This document shows positions 27,361 to 36,201 of a stretch of 64,000 nucleotides of DNA, piece by piece (positions within the stretch are counted from its first letter, which is position 1; every line of letters begins with the position of its first letter). The position numbers and the translations under genes were made by a program. Location: assembly GCA_050300015.1 (NCBI GenBank), contig JBNKWZ010000016.1:1-64000 (forward strand), written 5' to 3'. This DNA is from CAYZQH01 sp050300015. GTDB taxonomy: Bacteria; Pseudomonadota; Gammaproteobacteria; Pseudomonadales; Cellvibrionaceae. The notes below the pieces were generated by a model. It was not told the origin of the DNA. It saw only the letters and a list, made by a program, of their open reading frames with translations, and ran no database searches.

Positions 27361-28126
27361 TGGGAGTGTGATTGAATCAGCGCAAAACAAGTAAAACAAA
27401 AAGAGAAACGTTAAGTTGTATCCGTCGCGCGAACCGCGGCGTGAAACAACCCCTAAATGCAGTGGGCAGTGGCCGAACTCAATCGGCCGATGGTACTCGT
27501 GTAGTAAGCAGCTCGTGTCAGCAAAGAGATACGCTTTAATTAATGCCCGCTAGGCAGCAGATGTTTATTGAGCAGCGAGCGCCAATGGTCACGCGCGTCA
27601 CAATGTCGTTTTTTGGCTTCCGTCCAAAAATCATTTGAAAAAGGTTTGGTGCCAGGAGGCGTGGCCGGTTGCACATGCCAGCGTGTTAATGTTCGATGCG
27701 GCACAACCACCGAGTTTTTTGAAGCTTCCTGCGGTTTGGCTTGACTGCGGTCTAAGTAGCCGAGAGATCTATCCGATGAATATAACATTTCACACCTCGA
27801 TAACACTTGAATTCGGACTTGAAAACGCTTTCCAGAGGTAATGCAAAGGTGTTGCCAACTTCGGATTTATTGCGCTGCTTTTCCTATTTTGACCGGTATT
27901 ACACATTTTTAGCGTTTTTGGGAATGTGAATGGGTTCTGCTAGCCCCATTTAGTTGTTAGAACGGCGCTTTGGCAAGTGGCAAAGTCTTGTGATTTTTTC
28001 AGGCGGCCAATTTTTCGACACTGGCCTGACAAATTTCGTCACTTTATTTATATTGGCTGTCAAAAATGGTCGGTCGAGTTCACACAAATAGTGTGACGCG
28101 GCTATAGGTCGAAACGTGAGGTAATA
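27361..28126. other. Gene-poor gap after purA
   Basis: About 770 bp with no recognisable gene, tRNA or mobile element. It contains a short hairpin (ggccga 27471-27476 with tcggcc 27483-27488, no T run) and one unplaced minus-strand frame (27540-27806, listed separately). The AT-rich right part (about 27780-28120) may hold the promoter of the next gene, and a small inverted repeat cacac-aaata-gtgtg lies near 28080-28095. Confidence 0.45.
27540..27806 (-). CDS. Doubtful hypothetical protein
   Basis: An 88-residue frame in the gap between purA and the YdjM-like gene. The predicted protein is basic and hydrophilic, with HWRSLLNKHLL near the end. I recognise no domain, and there is no strong ribosome-binding site. 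It is included because no real gene overlaps it. A degraded gene fragment or chance frame are equally likely. Confidence 0.2.
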   Translation of the reverse strand: MLSRCEMLYSSDRSLGYLDRSQAKPQEASKNSVVVPHRTLTRWHVQPATPPGTKPFSNDFWTEAKKRHCDARDHWRSLLNKHLLPSGH

Positions 28127-29134
28127 ATGGACCCAGTGACACAAGGGGTAGTGGGCGCGGCGGCCGGACAAGCGGTTGCCAAAAAGTCACACATGGCGTG
28201 GGCGGCGCTTTGCGGTGGCTTGGCGGGTATGGCCGCCGACCTGGATATTCTCATTCGCTCGAGTCATGACCCTTTATTGGCATTGGAATATCACCGTCAT
28301 TTTACCCATTCTCTGTTTTTTATTCCTTTGGGTGGGTTGTTGTGTGCCGTGGTCTTTTATTTTGGGTTTGCCAAAAAAAAGGAGCTGCGTTTTCAGTTGG
28401 TGACCTTTTGGAGCATTGTTGGGTATGCCACGCACGGGCTGCTTGATGGCTGTACCAGTTACGGCACACAATTGTTGTGGCCGTTTTCAAGGTCTCGCTT
28501 TAGTATTGATATCGTCTCTGTGATCGATCCGTTGTTCACTCTACCCGCGTTGCTAGCGTTATTGCTGGCGGCACGCCTTCACAATAAAACCTTATGTGGT
28601 GTGGCGATACTTTGGGGATTGGCTTATTTAAGCGTGGGTGCCATTCAGCATCAACGAGCGTTAGCGCTGGGTCAACAGCTAGCCGCCTCACGCGGCCACC
28701 AACCACTTCGCTTGGAAGCCAAACCCAGCTTTGCCAATTTAATTGTTTGGAAAGTGATATATGAATTACCTGATGCCTATTATGTAGATGCAGTACGACC
28801 TGGCTGGGGTGCCGCAACGGTATGGTCGGGCACGCGGGCGAGTAAGCCGAATGTTCAAGCGCTTTACCCCTGGCTGAATTTACAATCTCAACAAGCGCAA
28901 GATATCGAGCGCTTCCGATGGTTTTCGCAAGGTTTTATTGCACAAGATTCAGAAGACCCCAATCGATTGGTGGATATTCGTTATTCATTGGTGCCAAATG
29001 AAATTCGCGCATTATGGGGGATTACCTTAGACCCCAATGCGGATATGCACGCGCATGTGGCGTTTAATTCCAGTCATAGGCGCAGTGGTGAGGCCGCAGC
29101 CAAACTTTGGCAGATGATATTGGGCGTACAATAA
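28127..29134 (+). CDS. YdjM-like membrane-bound metal-dependent hydrolase (DUF457)
   Basis: A 335-residue inner-membrane protein. The N-terminal half has the family's DPVTQGVVGAAAGQ start, DLDIL, HRHFTHSLFF and THGLLDGCTSYGTQLLWPFS motifs; these His and Asp residues are the presumed metal ligands. About four membrane segments lie between residues 20 and 185. The C-terminal half (about 190-335) is soluble with no motif I know. A good GAGG site precedes the ATG. The family is related to E. coli YdjM, whose biochemical role is not settled. It converges on folK with only 3 bp between stops. Confidence 0.8.
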   Translation: MDPVTQGVVGAAAGQAVAKKSHMAWAALCGGLAGMAADLDILIRSSHDPLLALEYHRHFTHSLFFIPLGGLLCAVVFYFGFAKKKELRFQLVTFWSIVGYATHGLLDGCTSYGTQLLWPFSRSRFSIDIVSVIDPLFTLPALLALLLAARLHNKTLCGVAILWGLAYLSVGAIQHQRALALGQQLAASRGHQPLRLEAKPSFANLIVWKVIYELPDAYYVDAVRPGWGAATVWSGTRASKPNVQALYPWLNLQSQQAQDIERFRWFSQGFIAQDSEDPNRLVDIRYSLVPNEIRALWGITLDPNADMHAHVAFNSSHRRSGEAAAKLWQMILGVQ

Positions 29135-29137
29135 GGT

Positions 29138-29641
29138 TTAGTCTGTGGGAGGCTGCCAAGTAAAAGCTGTTTGCCAAAGGGCCTGGTCACCCAGTTCAAA
29201 TGTTTGCCACAGTGCCCGCGCGGTTGTTCGTGTGCCAGGAATGACAAGATCAGGTGCGAGGTCCGAAAGCGGCTTTAGCACAAAGGCGTGTTTGAATATT
29301 TCGTCGCGCGGCAATTGCACATGATCGAACTCACCCAATAATTGGTCATAAGTGAGAATGTCGATGTCCAGTGTTCTGCCGCTAAAACGTGGCGCACTGC
29401 GATCGCGACCGTTTTGATTTTCAATGTTTTTTAATGTGGAGGACAGCTCGGCCAAGGGCATTGAGGTGTTGATGGCCACCACCATATTTAAGAAATTTTC
29501 GCCTTCAAAGCCCACTGCTTTGCTCTCGTATACCGGTGAGCACGCGCAATGCCCAAACAAATGCTGCAAGGCATTCAGTGCATTTTGCAGATACTCATGC
29601 GGCGTGCGATTGCTGCCAAGCCCCAGGTACACTTGCGCCAT
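29138..29641 (-). CDS. folK: 2-amino-4-hydroxy-6-hydroxymethyldihydropteridine pyrophosphokinase
   Basis: FolK transfers pyrophosphate from ATP to hydroxymethyldihydropterin in folate synthesis. The GLGSN start, ENQNGRDRSAPRFSGRTLDIDIL motif (metal-binding Asp pair) and PRDEIFKHAFVLKPL segment are all present. At 167 residues it is complete. The ATG overlaps the folB stop by one base, so folB and folK are translationally coupled. Confidence 0.95.
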   Translation of the reverse strand: MAQVYLGLGSNRTPHEYLQNALNALQHLFGHCACSPVYESKAVGFEGENFLNMVVAINTSMPLAELSSTLKNIENQNGRDRSAPRFSGRTLDIDILTYDQLLGEFDHVQLPRDEIFKHAFVLKPLSDLAPDLVIPGTRTTARALWQTFELGDQALWQTAFTWQPPTD

Positions 29642-29997
29642 TAGGCTAGGCTCCCGCGCTCAATGGTCACGCCAACATCCTTCGCGCCGCGCAGGGCGCC
29701 GGGTTTTTTGAGTGTGAGGCGCAACCAAGGAACTTGGAACTCTGTACGAATCATCTCGGCGACTTTTTCAGCCAAGGATTCCACCAGTAAACACTCACTG
29801 GCTTCCACAAGGGCAATGGTGCGCTTGGCCACTGCCTTGTAGTTTAAGGCGTGTTCGATGTTGTCGGTGGTGGCTGCAGTGCGATTGTTGTGCGCCATTT
29901 CAATATCAAAGCTTACGGTTTGGCGCACTTGTCTTTCCCAGTCGTAAATGCCAATGATGGTGTTAATGCGTAAGTCGTTAATAAATACGGTGTCCAT
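29641..29997 (-). CDS. folB: Dihydroneopterin aldolase
   Basis: FolB cleaves or epimerises dihydroneopterin, the step before FolK. The short protein (118 residues) has the conserved IGIYDWERQVRQ start with the active-site Glu, and LTLKKPGALRGAKDVGV with the catalytic Lys. The frame extends upstream to 30108, but that section runs in the tsaD coding region; the ATG at 29997 gives the standard MDTVFINDL start, 4 bp after the tsaD stop. tsaD-folB-folK form a tight minus-strand operon. Confidence 0.95.
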   Translation of the reverse strand: MDTVFINDLRINTIIGIYDWERQVRQTVSFDIEMAHNNRTAATTDNIEHALNYKAVAKRTIALVEASECLLVESLAEKVAEMIRTEFQVPWLRLTLKKPGALRGAKDVGVTIERGSLA

Positions 29998-30001
29998 GGG
30001 G

Positions 30002-31042
30002 CTACTGTGTTGTTTGGAGGGGCGGAAGGGATTGTAGGTCCCAGCGGGGGTGCACATTGACCGTCGGTGGGGCCGATTGGCCAGCCAGCAACCGTTGTGC
30101 GCCGGCAAAGGCGATCATGGCGCCGTTGTCCGTGCAAAACGCCTGGCGGGCGTAAAACACTTTGCCGTTGCACTTGGCCAGTGCTCGGGTTAGCTTTTCG
30201 CGCAGGGCCGTGTTGGCCGAGACGCCGCCGGCCATCACTAAGGTTTTTTTGCCGGTTTGCTCGAGCGCTCTGCGACATTTGATGACTAAGGTATCCACAA
30301 CCGCCTCTTGGAAAGCGTAGGCAATATCCGCTGAGGTCTGATCATCGGGCAGACCGTTGTCCAATGCGTGTTGGGTAATGGTATTGAGCGTGAAGGTTTT
30401 TAGACCGCTGAAACTGAAATCCAAGCCTGGTCGATCGGTCATTGGGCGAGGGAAGCGAAAGCGCCCAGGCGTCCCTTTTTGGGCCAGGCGAGCTATATTA
30501 GGCCCGCCAGGGTAGTCCAAATCCAGCATTTTGGCGGCCTTATCAAAGGCTTCACCGGCCGCATCATCGAGAGACTCGCCAAGCACCTGATATTGCCCTA
30601 TGCCTTCTACGTCCACCAGTTGCGTATGCCCCCCCGAGACCAACAGCGCCACGAAGGGAAATTCTGGCGGTGAATCTTCTAGTAAAGGGGCGAGCAGGTG
30701 GCCCTCCATGTGGTGAACGTCAATAGCGGGTACGTTCCAGGCCATCGCCAGCCCTTGTGCAACACAGCTTCCTACCAGTAGTGCGCCGATCAATCCGGGG
30801 CCTGCGGTGTAAGCAATACCTTGGACATCTTTGGCGGTGCAGTAGGCGCTTTGGAGTACTTCCTCTATAAGGGGAAGCAGTTTGCGTATATGGTCGCGCG
30901 AGGCGAGCTCTGGTACCACGCCACCATATTCGCTGTGCAGTGCTATTTGACTGTACAGTGTGTGGGCCAGGAGGCCGCGCTCGGTGTCATAGAGAGCGAC
31001 GCCCGTTTCGTCGCAGGAGGTCTCGATGCCCAAAATCAACAT
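30002..31042 (-). CDS. tsaD: tRNA N6-adenosine threonylcarbamoyltransferase
   Basis: TsaD (Kae1/YgjD family) transfers threonylcarbamoyl from its adenylate to A37 of tRNA. The ASKHA-fold signature is GIETSCDETGVAL; the metal-binding histidines are in HHMEGH (H111 and H115), and SGGHTQL plus the GGVSANTALR motif near residue 265-275 are conserved. At 346 residues it is normal. It is divergent from rpsU, as in E. coli and Pseudomonas. TsaE is encoded at 15800-16270. Confidence 0.96.
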   Translation of the reverse strand: MLILGIETSCDETGVALYDTERGLLAHTLYSQIALHSEYGGVVPELASRDHIRKLLPLIEEVLQSAYCTAKDVQGIAYTAGPGLIGALLVGSCVAQGLAMAWNVPAIDVHHMEGHLLAPLLEDSPPEFPFVALLVSGGHTQLVDVEGIGQYQVLGESLDDAAGEAFDKAAKMLDLDYPGGPNIARLAQKGTPGRFRFPRPMTDRPGLDFSFSGLKTFTLNTITQHALDNGLPDDQTSADIAYAFQEAVVDTLVIKCRRALEQTGKKTLVMAGGVSANTALREKLTRALAKCNGKVFYARQAFCTDNGAMIAFAGAQRLLAGQSAPPTVNVHPRWDLQSLPPLQTTQ

Positions 31043-31179
31043 TGGCTGTCATGATCCTGTTGGCCTGTTGGAAAGAGGGGTAGTTTACCGCGCTTTGAGG
31101 GAATTGCTCATCTGAATGCCGTTTCGAGGGCCAAATCGCGGCAAATTGAAAAAAAACCACTATGCTAGTGATTTCAGCC

Positions 31180-31208
31180 TTGCGGGCACGGCGCCATCCG
31201 TATAAAAT
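31180..31208 (+). promoter_or_regulatory. Promoter of rpsU-yqeY-dnaG-rpoD
   Basis: A -35-like TTGCGG (31180-31185) is followed after 17 bp by TAAAAT (31203-31208); TATAAA two bases upstream is an alternative -10. Transcription would start near 31215, leaving a leader of about 160 nt. No LexA-type box was seen here, unlike the E. coli operon. Confidence 0.5.
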
Positions 31209-31326
31209 TCGCCCCCCCTGAGGCACCCCACCGTGTGAGGTGGTCTGGATCAAAGCTTTTTGGGGTGAGGTGACAAGTGGTTAGGTCTGCTAGCCGCTGT
31301 ATACAAGTTCATCGTTGAAAGACCAT

Positions 31327-31353
31327 TTAAAGAATAGTCTACTTAAAGAATAG
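31327..31353 (+). repeat. Two direct repeats ahead of rpsU
   Basis: The 11-mer ttaaagaatag occurs at 31327-31337 and again at 31343-31353, a 16-bp period, ending 23 bp before the rpsU ATG. It may be a protein-binding site in DNA or RNA, or simply a small duplication. Confidence 0.55.
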
Positions 31354-31376
31354 AAGCGTTCACAACAGGATTTCCT

Positions 31377-31592
31377 ATGCCTTCAGTAAAACTGAAAGAA
31401 AATGAGCCATTCGATGTGGCATTGCGCCGCTTCAAGCGCTCTTGTGAAAAAGCCGGCATTTTGGCCGAAGTGCGTCGTCGTGAGTTCTACGAGAAGCCCA
31501 CGTCCGTTCGCAAGCGCAAAGCAGCCGCGGCTGTAAAGCGTTACGCCAAAAAAGTTTCGCGCGAAAACCGTAAATTTCAGCGTTTGTACTAA
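31377..31592 (+). CDS. rpsU: 30S ribosomal protein S21
   Basis: A short, highly basic ribosomal protein (71 residues) needed for translation initiation. The sequence PSVKLKENEPFDVALRRFKR and the ending RENRKFQRLY are typical. An AGGA site precedes the ATG. A small hairpin (ctctgc 31601-31606 with gcagag 31611-31616) lies between rpsU and yqeY and may help set different levels of rpsU and downstream mRNA. Confidence 0.97.
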   Translation: MPSVKLKENEPFDVALRRFKRSCEKAGILAEVRRREFYEKPTSVRKRKAAAAVKRYAKKVSRENRKFQRLY

Positions 31593-31630
31593 GCGCCAAT
31601 CTCTGCAACTGCAGAGGGGCTAGTTAAGAT

Positions 31631-32086
31631 ATGGTCAGCGAACTGCAAGCCACAATCAGTGCCGCAGTGAAAGACGCGATGAGAGCCAAGGCGAAAGATC
31701 GTCTTGGCGTTTTGCGTTTGGTGATGGCGGAATTTAAGCGAATCGAAGTGGATGAGCGCATCGAATTGGATGACACCCGTGTATTGGCGGTGTTGGACAA
31801 AATGGTGAAGCAGCGCCGAGATTCTGCTAAGCAATTTGCCGAAAACGGTCGTCCAGAGCTCGCCGAACAAGAAACTTTCGAAATTGGCGTGATTCAAGCG
31901 TTTATGCCCCAACCTTTAGACGCTGAAGCGTTGGATGCCATAGTGACTGATGCCGTTGCCGCGTGCGGTGCAAGCACCATGGCGGACATGGGTAAGGTCA
32001 TGGCCGTAGTGAAGCCTAAGGTTCAGGGGCGTGCCGATATGGGCCAAGTTAGCCAGCGGGTGAAAGCGGCGCTCGCACCGAAATAA
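31631..32086 (+). CDS. GatB/YqeY domain protein
   Basis: A 151-residue YqeY-family protein similar to the C-terminal domain of GatB. Family members bind tRNA or act near amidotransferases, but the cellular role is not settled. The N-terminal stretch with RLGVLRLVMAEFKRIEVDER and the MADMGKVMAVVKPKVQGRADM end are characteristic. It sits between rpsU and dnaG, the standard order in Pseudomonas relatives. Confidence 0.9.
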   Translation: MVSELQATISAAVKDAMRAKAKDRLGVLRLVMAEFKRIEVDERIELDDTRVLAVLDKMVKQRRDSAKQFAENGRPELAEQETFEIGVIQAFMPQPLDAEALDAIVTDAVAACGASTMADMGKVMAVVKPKVQGRADMGQVSQRVKAALAPK

Positions 32087-32250
32087 ACAGCGCAGCACGC
32101 CTCGTCAGGCCAAAAAATCAAGTGGTTGTGTCTTCTTCCCCGTACATCCGCTAAGGTCTACGGATGGATTTGAGTATTCAAGTGCTCTATGGGCGTCACT
32201 CCCGCTCACAGTGCTTTTGACAAATTCGATACCTTTTTGCCGGTGCATGC

Positions 32251-34158
32251 GTGATACCCCAACCCTTTATTGATGATTTGCTCGACCGCGTCGATATTGT
32301 TGAAATCATCGACAGTCGGGTGAAGCTTAAAAAAGCGGGTAAGAACTACCTGGCTTGCTGCCCTTTCCACAAAGAAAAATCCCCTTCGTTCAGCGTGAGC
32401 CCTGATAAGCAGTTTTACTATTGCTTTGGTTGTGGCGCCAGTGGCACCGCCATTACGTTTTTATTGCAGTACGAGCATTTGGGTTTTGTGGACGCGGTTG
32501 AAACCCTGGCGCGGCATGCTGGGCTGCAGGTGCCGCGAGAATCGAAGGTGCAGGCACCGGCTAAAAGCCATAAAACGCTCTATAGCGTGATGCAAAAAGC
32601 CGGTGAAGTTTATCAGGCGCATTTGCGTGAGCATCCGGCGCGCCAAGTGGCGGTGCAGTACTTGCAAAATCGCGGGCTAACCGGGGCCATATGCAAAGAG
32701 TTTGGTATCGGTTTTGCGCCACCTGGGTGGGATAACCTACAGGTCAAGCTGGGGCTCACCGAGCTCGACCGCGAGCTGTTGTTAGAGGGCGGTTTATTGG
32801 TGGTGAATGAAGAAAACCACTCGTCTTACGACCGCTTTCGCAATCGCATTATGTTTCCCATTTGGGATATCCGCGGGCGCGTGATTGGTTTTGGTGGGCG
32901 CGTATTAAGTGCGGACGAAAAGGGCCCCAAGTATTTAAATTCACCAGAAACACCCATTTTTCACAAAGGCAAGGAGCTGTACGGGCTGTATCAGGCGCGA
33001 CAACAGGCGGGTCAAATCCCCCACTTATTGGTGGTGGAAGGCTATATGGATGTGATCGCGTTGGCGCAATTTGGCATTCGTAATGCAGTGGCCACGCTCG
33101 GTACAGCCTGCGGCGAGGACCATTTGAAATTGGCGTTTCGGTTTACCCAGCAAGTGGTGTTTTGTTTTGATGGTGACAACGCCGGGCGCAAAGCCGCCAA
33201 GCGTGCGCTTGAAAATGCACTGCCGGCGATGACAGATGGGCGTCAAATTAAGTTTTTATTTTTACCGGAAGGACAGGACCCTGATAGCTTAGTGCGCCAT
33301 ATTGGCCCCGAGCGGTTTGCCTCGCAAATTGAGGTGGCGGTACCTCTTGAGACGTTTTTCTTCGAATCGATCGCCGAAGGGTTGGACGTGCGTACCATGG
33401 AGGGGCGGGCGAGTATGAGTAAGCGTGCCGCCCCTTTGCTGCACCGGTTACCTGCGGGCGTGTATCGGGAACTCATGTTTGATTTATTGGCCAAACGGAC
33501 TGGCTTGAGTATGGCGGTATTGCGCGAGTTGGTGGAGCTGCCCAAGGTTGATGTACCCGAACCTGTGTCGTCTCAACCGATCTTTGATGAGCAGCAGTAC
33601 AACCCGGAACCGCCGCCAGCGGAGGCGTTTGATGGGGCGCAATTGAGCTTGCCCAAGGTGCCGCCGGTATCGGCCAGTCACGGCCATAAAGCGCTGGCGA
33701 TGTCTCCGGTAAAGCTCGCTACGGCGCTGTTGCTGGAATGTCCCAGTGTGGTGAACGCTGCGACGGATTGGTCGCCCATCGTGGTGCCCGAAAGCTCCGA
33801 TATGGCGGCTGAGCTTCAACAGTTGGTGGCGCTGATGGCTTTTCTCAAAGGTCGACCGGACGCTTCGTTTCACAGTATTTTGGGTTATTGGGGCGGGCGC
33901 TACGGGCTGCAAGCGCAACAGCAACTGACGGCCTTAGTGGCCAATCAGTTTCTGGGTGCGGTGAAGCGAGTATCGCCTTTTGATCCAGACAAGGAGTTGC
34001 AGGATGCGCTCTGGCGAATAGATCGTCAAATTGAGTTAAAAATGCACGAACAAGAGCTGAAGGCTCTGCTTTCAGCGGGCGTACTCACGGATGAGCAAAA
34101 AAACCGCATGAAAGAATTGCTTCAATTAAAAACCAAAGCGCGGCAGGCGCCTCATTAA
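32251..34158 (+). CDS. dnaG: DNA primase
   Basis: DnaG makes RNA primers for replication. The N-terminal zinc-binding domain has CCPFHKEKSPSFSV and CFGCGASG. The TOPRIM core contains VVEGYMDVIAL and DGDNAGRKAAKRAL, with the acidic metal-binding residues. The C-terminal helicase-interaction domain (about 450-635) is preceded by a Pro-rich linker. The GTG at 32251 is the only start that retains the conserved IPQPFIDDLLDRVDIVEII N-terminus; no strong ribosome site is visible. It is the third gene of the macromolecular synthesis operon. Confidence 0.95.
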   Translation: MIPQPFIDDLLDRVDIVEIIDSRVKLKKAGKNYLACCPFHKEKSPSFSVSPDKQFYYCFGCGASGTAITFLLQYEHLGFVDAVETLARHAGLQVPRESKVQAPAKSHKTLYSVMQKAGEVYQAHLREHPARQVAVQYLQNRGLTGAICKEFGIGFAPPGWDNLQVKLGLTELDRELLLEGGLLVVNEENHSSYDRFRNRIMFPIWDIRGRVIGFGGRVLSADEKGPKYLNSPETPIFHKGKELYGLYQARQQAGQIPHLLVVEGYMDVIALAQFGIRNAVATLGTACGEDHLKLAFRFTQQVVFCFDGDNAGRKAAKRALENALPAMTDGRQIKFLFLPEGQDPDSLVRHIGPERFASQIEVAVPLETFFFESIAEGLDVRTMEGRASMSKRAAPLLHRLPAGVYRELMFDLLAKRTGLSMAVLRELVELPKVDVPEPVSSQPIFDEQQYNPEPPPAEAFDGAQLSLPKVPPVSASHGHKALAMSPVKLATALLLECPSVVNAATDWSPIVVPESSDMAAELQQLVALMAFLKGRPDASFHSILGYWGGRYGLQAQQQLTALVANQFLGAVKRVSPFDPDKELQDALWRIDRQIELKMHEQELKALLSAGVLTDEQKNRMKELLQLKTKARQAPH

Positions 34159-34182
34159 TTTGATAAATGGCAGGTCTCTTTC

Positions 34183-34221
34183 CTTGAATTAATGGAATGA
34201 GTAGCCATTAACCGCTATAAT
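34183..34221 (+). promoter_or_regulatory. Possible dual promoter of rpoD
   Basis: A perfect TATAAT (34216-34221) lies 43 bp ahead of the rpoD ATG with a weak -35 (TGGAAT, 17-bp spacing). Overlapping it, CTTGAA (34183-34188) and AGCCATTA (34203-34210), 14 bp apart, partly match the sigma-32 consensus (CTTGAA / CCCCATnT). E. coli rpoD also has an internal heat-shock promoter. Evidence is by eye only. Confidence 0.35.
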
Positions 34222-34264
34222 CGCCCGCTTTTCTCGACACATCCAGCGTTAATAAAGGTTCTGA

Positions 34265-36079
34265 ATGAGCGACCAAAATCAGTCTCGAATCAAAGAATTG
34301 ATCAATCGTGGCCGTGAGCAAGGGTACTTAACCTACGATGAGGTTAATGATCACCTACCTGACGATATATCCGATCCAGATCAGGTTGAAGACATCATTC
34401 AGATGATCAACGACATGGGAATTCGTGTGTATGAAGTGACACCGGATGCCGATGAGCTGTTGATGAATGACAGTGAAAATACCGATGAAATTGCAGCTGC
34501 CGAGGCAGCTGCGGCACTGGCAGCTGTGGAAACAGAGGCCGGTCGCACCACCGACCCCGTGCGTATGTATATGCGTGAAATGGGTACCGTGGAGCTGCTG
34601 ACCCGCGAAGGCGAGATTGCTATTGCCAAGCGTATTGAGGAAGGTTTGCGTGAGCTGATGCACTCCATCGCTTATTGGCCAGGTACGGTTGAAGCGGTGA
34701 TGAACGAGTACGATCTGGTTGAGGCTGGTGAGCGTCGTCTACCGGATGTGATCAGTGGGTGGTTGGACCCTTACGATCAAACCCCTACGCCGCCCGAAGC
34801 GCAACCCGCAAAAGATGAAAATTCAGATGATGACGATTCGGACGATGACGAAGATGACAATAACAACGGCATTGATCCGGAAGTGGCGCGTGAGCGTTTT
34901 GAAGAGTTGCGGGCGCAACTGAAAAAAACCAACGCTGCCCTTAAGCGTTATGGAAGAAGCAGCAAGTCAGCGGGTAAATCCATGGATGCGCTGGGTGAGG
35001 TCTTCAAATATTTTAAATTACCGCCGCGCCAATTTGACCCCTTGTATAGCGGTGCGCGCACGGTGTTGCAGCGGGTACGTGAATGTGAGCGCGAGATCAT
35101 GGCTCTGTGTGTTCGCAAGGGTAATATGCCGCGAAAGACCTTTATTAAAGAGTTTCCTGGCAATGAGACCAATGAAGATTGGGTGCCTTCCATCGTTAAG
35201 AAAAAACGAGATTATTCGGATTCGTTGCGTGCTTTGACCGATGATATCTTGCGGGTACAGCGTAAGCTTGCGGGGGTAGAGGAAGAAGCGGGTATCGTAC
35301 TGAGCGACATTAAAGAAATTAATCGCCGCATGTCGATTGGTGAAGCCCGTGCTCGCCGTGCCAAAAAAGAAATGGTCGAGGCCAATTTACGCCTGGTGAT
35401 TTCCATTGCCAAAAAATACACCAATCGTGGTTTGCAGTTCTTAGATTTAATTCAAGAAGGCAATATTGGTTTGATGAAGGCTGTGGACAAATTTGAATAC
35501 CGTCGTGGTTATAAGTTTTCCACCTATGCCACCTGGTGGATTCGTCAGGCCATTACACGTTCTATTGCGGATCAGGCGCGCACCATTCGTATTCCGGTGC
35601 ATATGATTGAGACTATCAATAAGCTCAATCGTATTTCCCGGCAGATGTTGCAAGAGATGGGACGCGAGCCCACACCGGAAGAGTTGGGCGAGCGTATGGA
35701 AATGCCCGAAGACAAAATTCGAAAAGTGTTGAAAATTGCCAAAGAGCCCATCTCTATGGAGACGCCCATTGGCGACGATGAAGATTCTCATTTGGGCGAC
35801 TTTATTGAAGATGTGACTATCACCTCGCCGGTGGAATCGGCCACCACTCAAGGGTTGATGGAATCTACCCGTGAAGTGTTGGCGGGGCTTACAGCGCGTG
35901 AGGCGAAAGTACTGCGTATGCGTTTTGGTATTGATATGAATACGGATCACACCTTAGAAGAGGTGGGCAAACAATTCGATGTGACGCGCGAGCGGATTCG
36001 TCAAATTGAAGCCAAGGCGTTGCGTAAACTGCGCCATCCCAGTCGATCTGACCACTTGCGTGGGTTTTTAGACGAATAG
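34265..36079 (+). CDS. rpoD: RNA polymerase sigma-70 factor
   Basis: The housekeeping sigma factor. Region 1.1 occupies about 1-80. Region 1.2 begins with DPVRMYMREMGTVELLTREGE. The non-conserved region (about 150-300) contains an acidic Asp/Glu/Asn stretch around residues 185-200. Regions 2 (QFLDLIQEGNIGLMKAVDKFEYRRGYKFSTYATWWIRQAI parts), 3 and 4 (EEVGKQFDVTRERIRQIEAKALRKLRHP parts) are all intact. At 604 residues it fits the Pseudomonas-type size. It is followed by an intrinsic terminator. Confidence 0.98.
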   Translation: MSDQNQSRIKELINRGREQGYLTYDEVNDHLPDDISDPDQVEDIIQMINDMGIRVYEVTPDADELLMNDSENTDEIAAAEAAAALAAVETEAGRTTDPVRMYMREMGTVELLTREGEIAIAKRIEEGLRELMHSIAYWPGTVEAVMNEYDLVEAGERRLPDVISGWLDPYDQTPTPPEAQPAKDENSDDDDSDDDEDDNNNGIDPEVARERFEELRAQLKKTNAALKRYGRSSKSAGKSMDALGEVFKYFKLPPRQFDPLYSGARTVLQRVRECEREIMALCVRKGNMPRKTFIKEFPGNETNEDWVPSIVKKKRDYSDSLRALTDDILRVQRKLAGVEEEAGIVLSDIKEINRRMSIGEARARRAKKEMVEANLRLVISIAKKYTNRGLQFLDLIQEGNIGLMKAVDKFEYRRGYKFSTYATWWIRQAITRSIADQARTIRIPVHMIETINKLNRISRQMLQEMGREPTPEELGERMEMPEDKIRKVLKIAKEPISMETPIGDDEDSHLGDFIEDVTITSPVESATTQGLMESTREVLAGLTAREAKVLRMRFGIDMNTDHTLEEVGKQFDVTRERIRQIEAKALRKLRHPSRSDHLRGFLDE

Positions 36080-36111
36080 CCTTGTGCTGTGAGTTTGGAT
36101 GTTTGCTTAAG

Positions 36112-36136
36112 AGGCCATCAACTGATGGCCTTTTTT
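36112..36136 (+). terminator. Intrinsic terminator of rpoD
   Basis: The stem aggccatc (36112-36119) pairs with gatggcct (36124-36131), loop aact, and runs into six T. It lies 32 bp after the rpoD stop and closes the rpsU-yqeY-dnaG-rpoD operon. Confidence 0.9.
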
Positions 36137-36201
36137 ATGCCCGGATATTTGCTGGCTCGGGTCAATTACCCGCGCAAAATACAATATGGCTGTCCATGTG
36201 C

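Larger units (their letters stand above)
31043..31376. other. Divergent tsaD|rpsU regulatory gap
   Basis: A 334-bp region between divergent genes. It holds a good promoter for rpsU (31180-31208), a leader with two mutually exclusive hairpins (31224-31267) and two copies of an 11-bp direct repeat near the rpsU start. The tsaD promoter was not identified. Confidence 0.5.

Noticed and set aside
31043..31376. LexA box ahead of rpsU as in E. coli
   Set aside because: No CTGT-N8-ACAG match in this gap; the only convincing LexA box is at 37003-37018.
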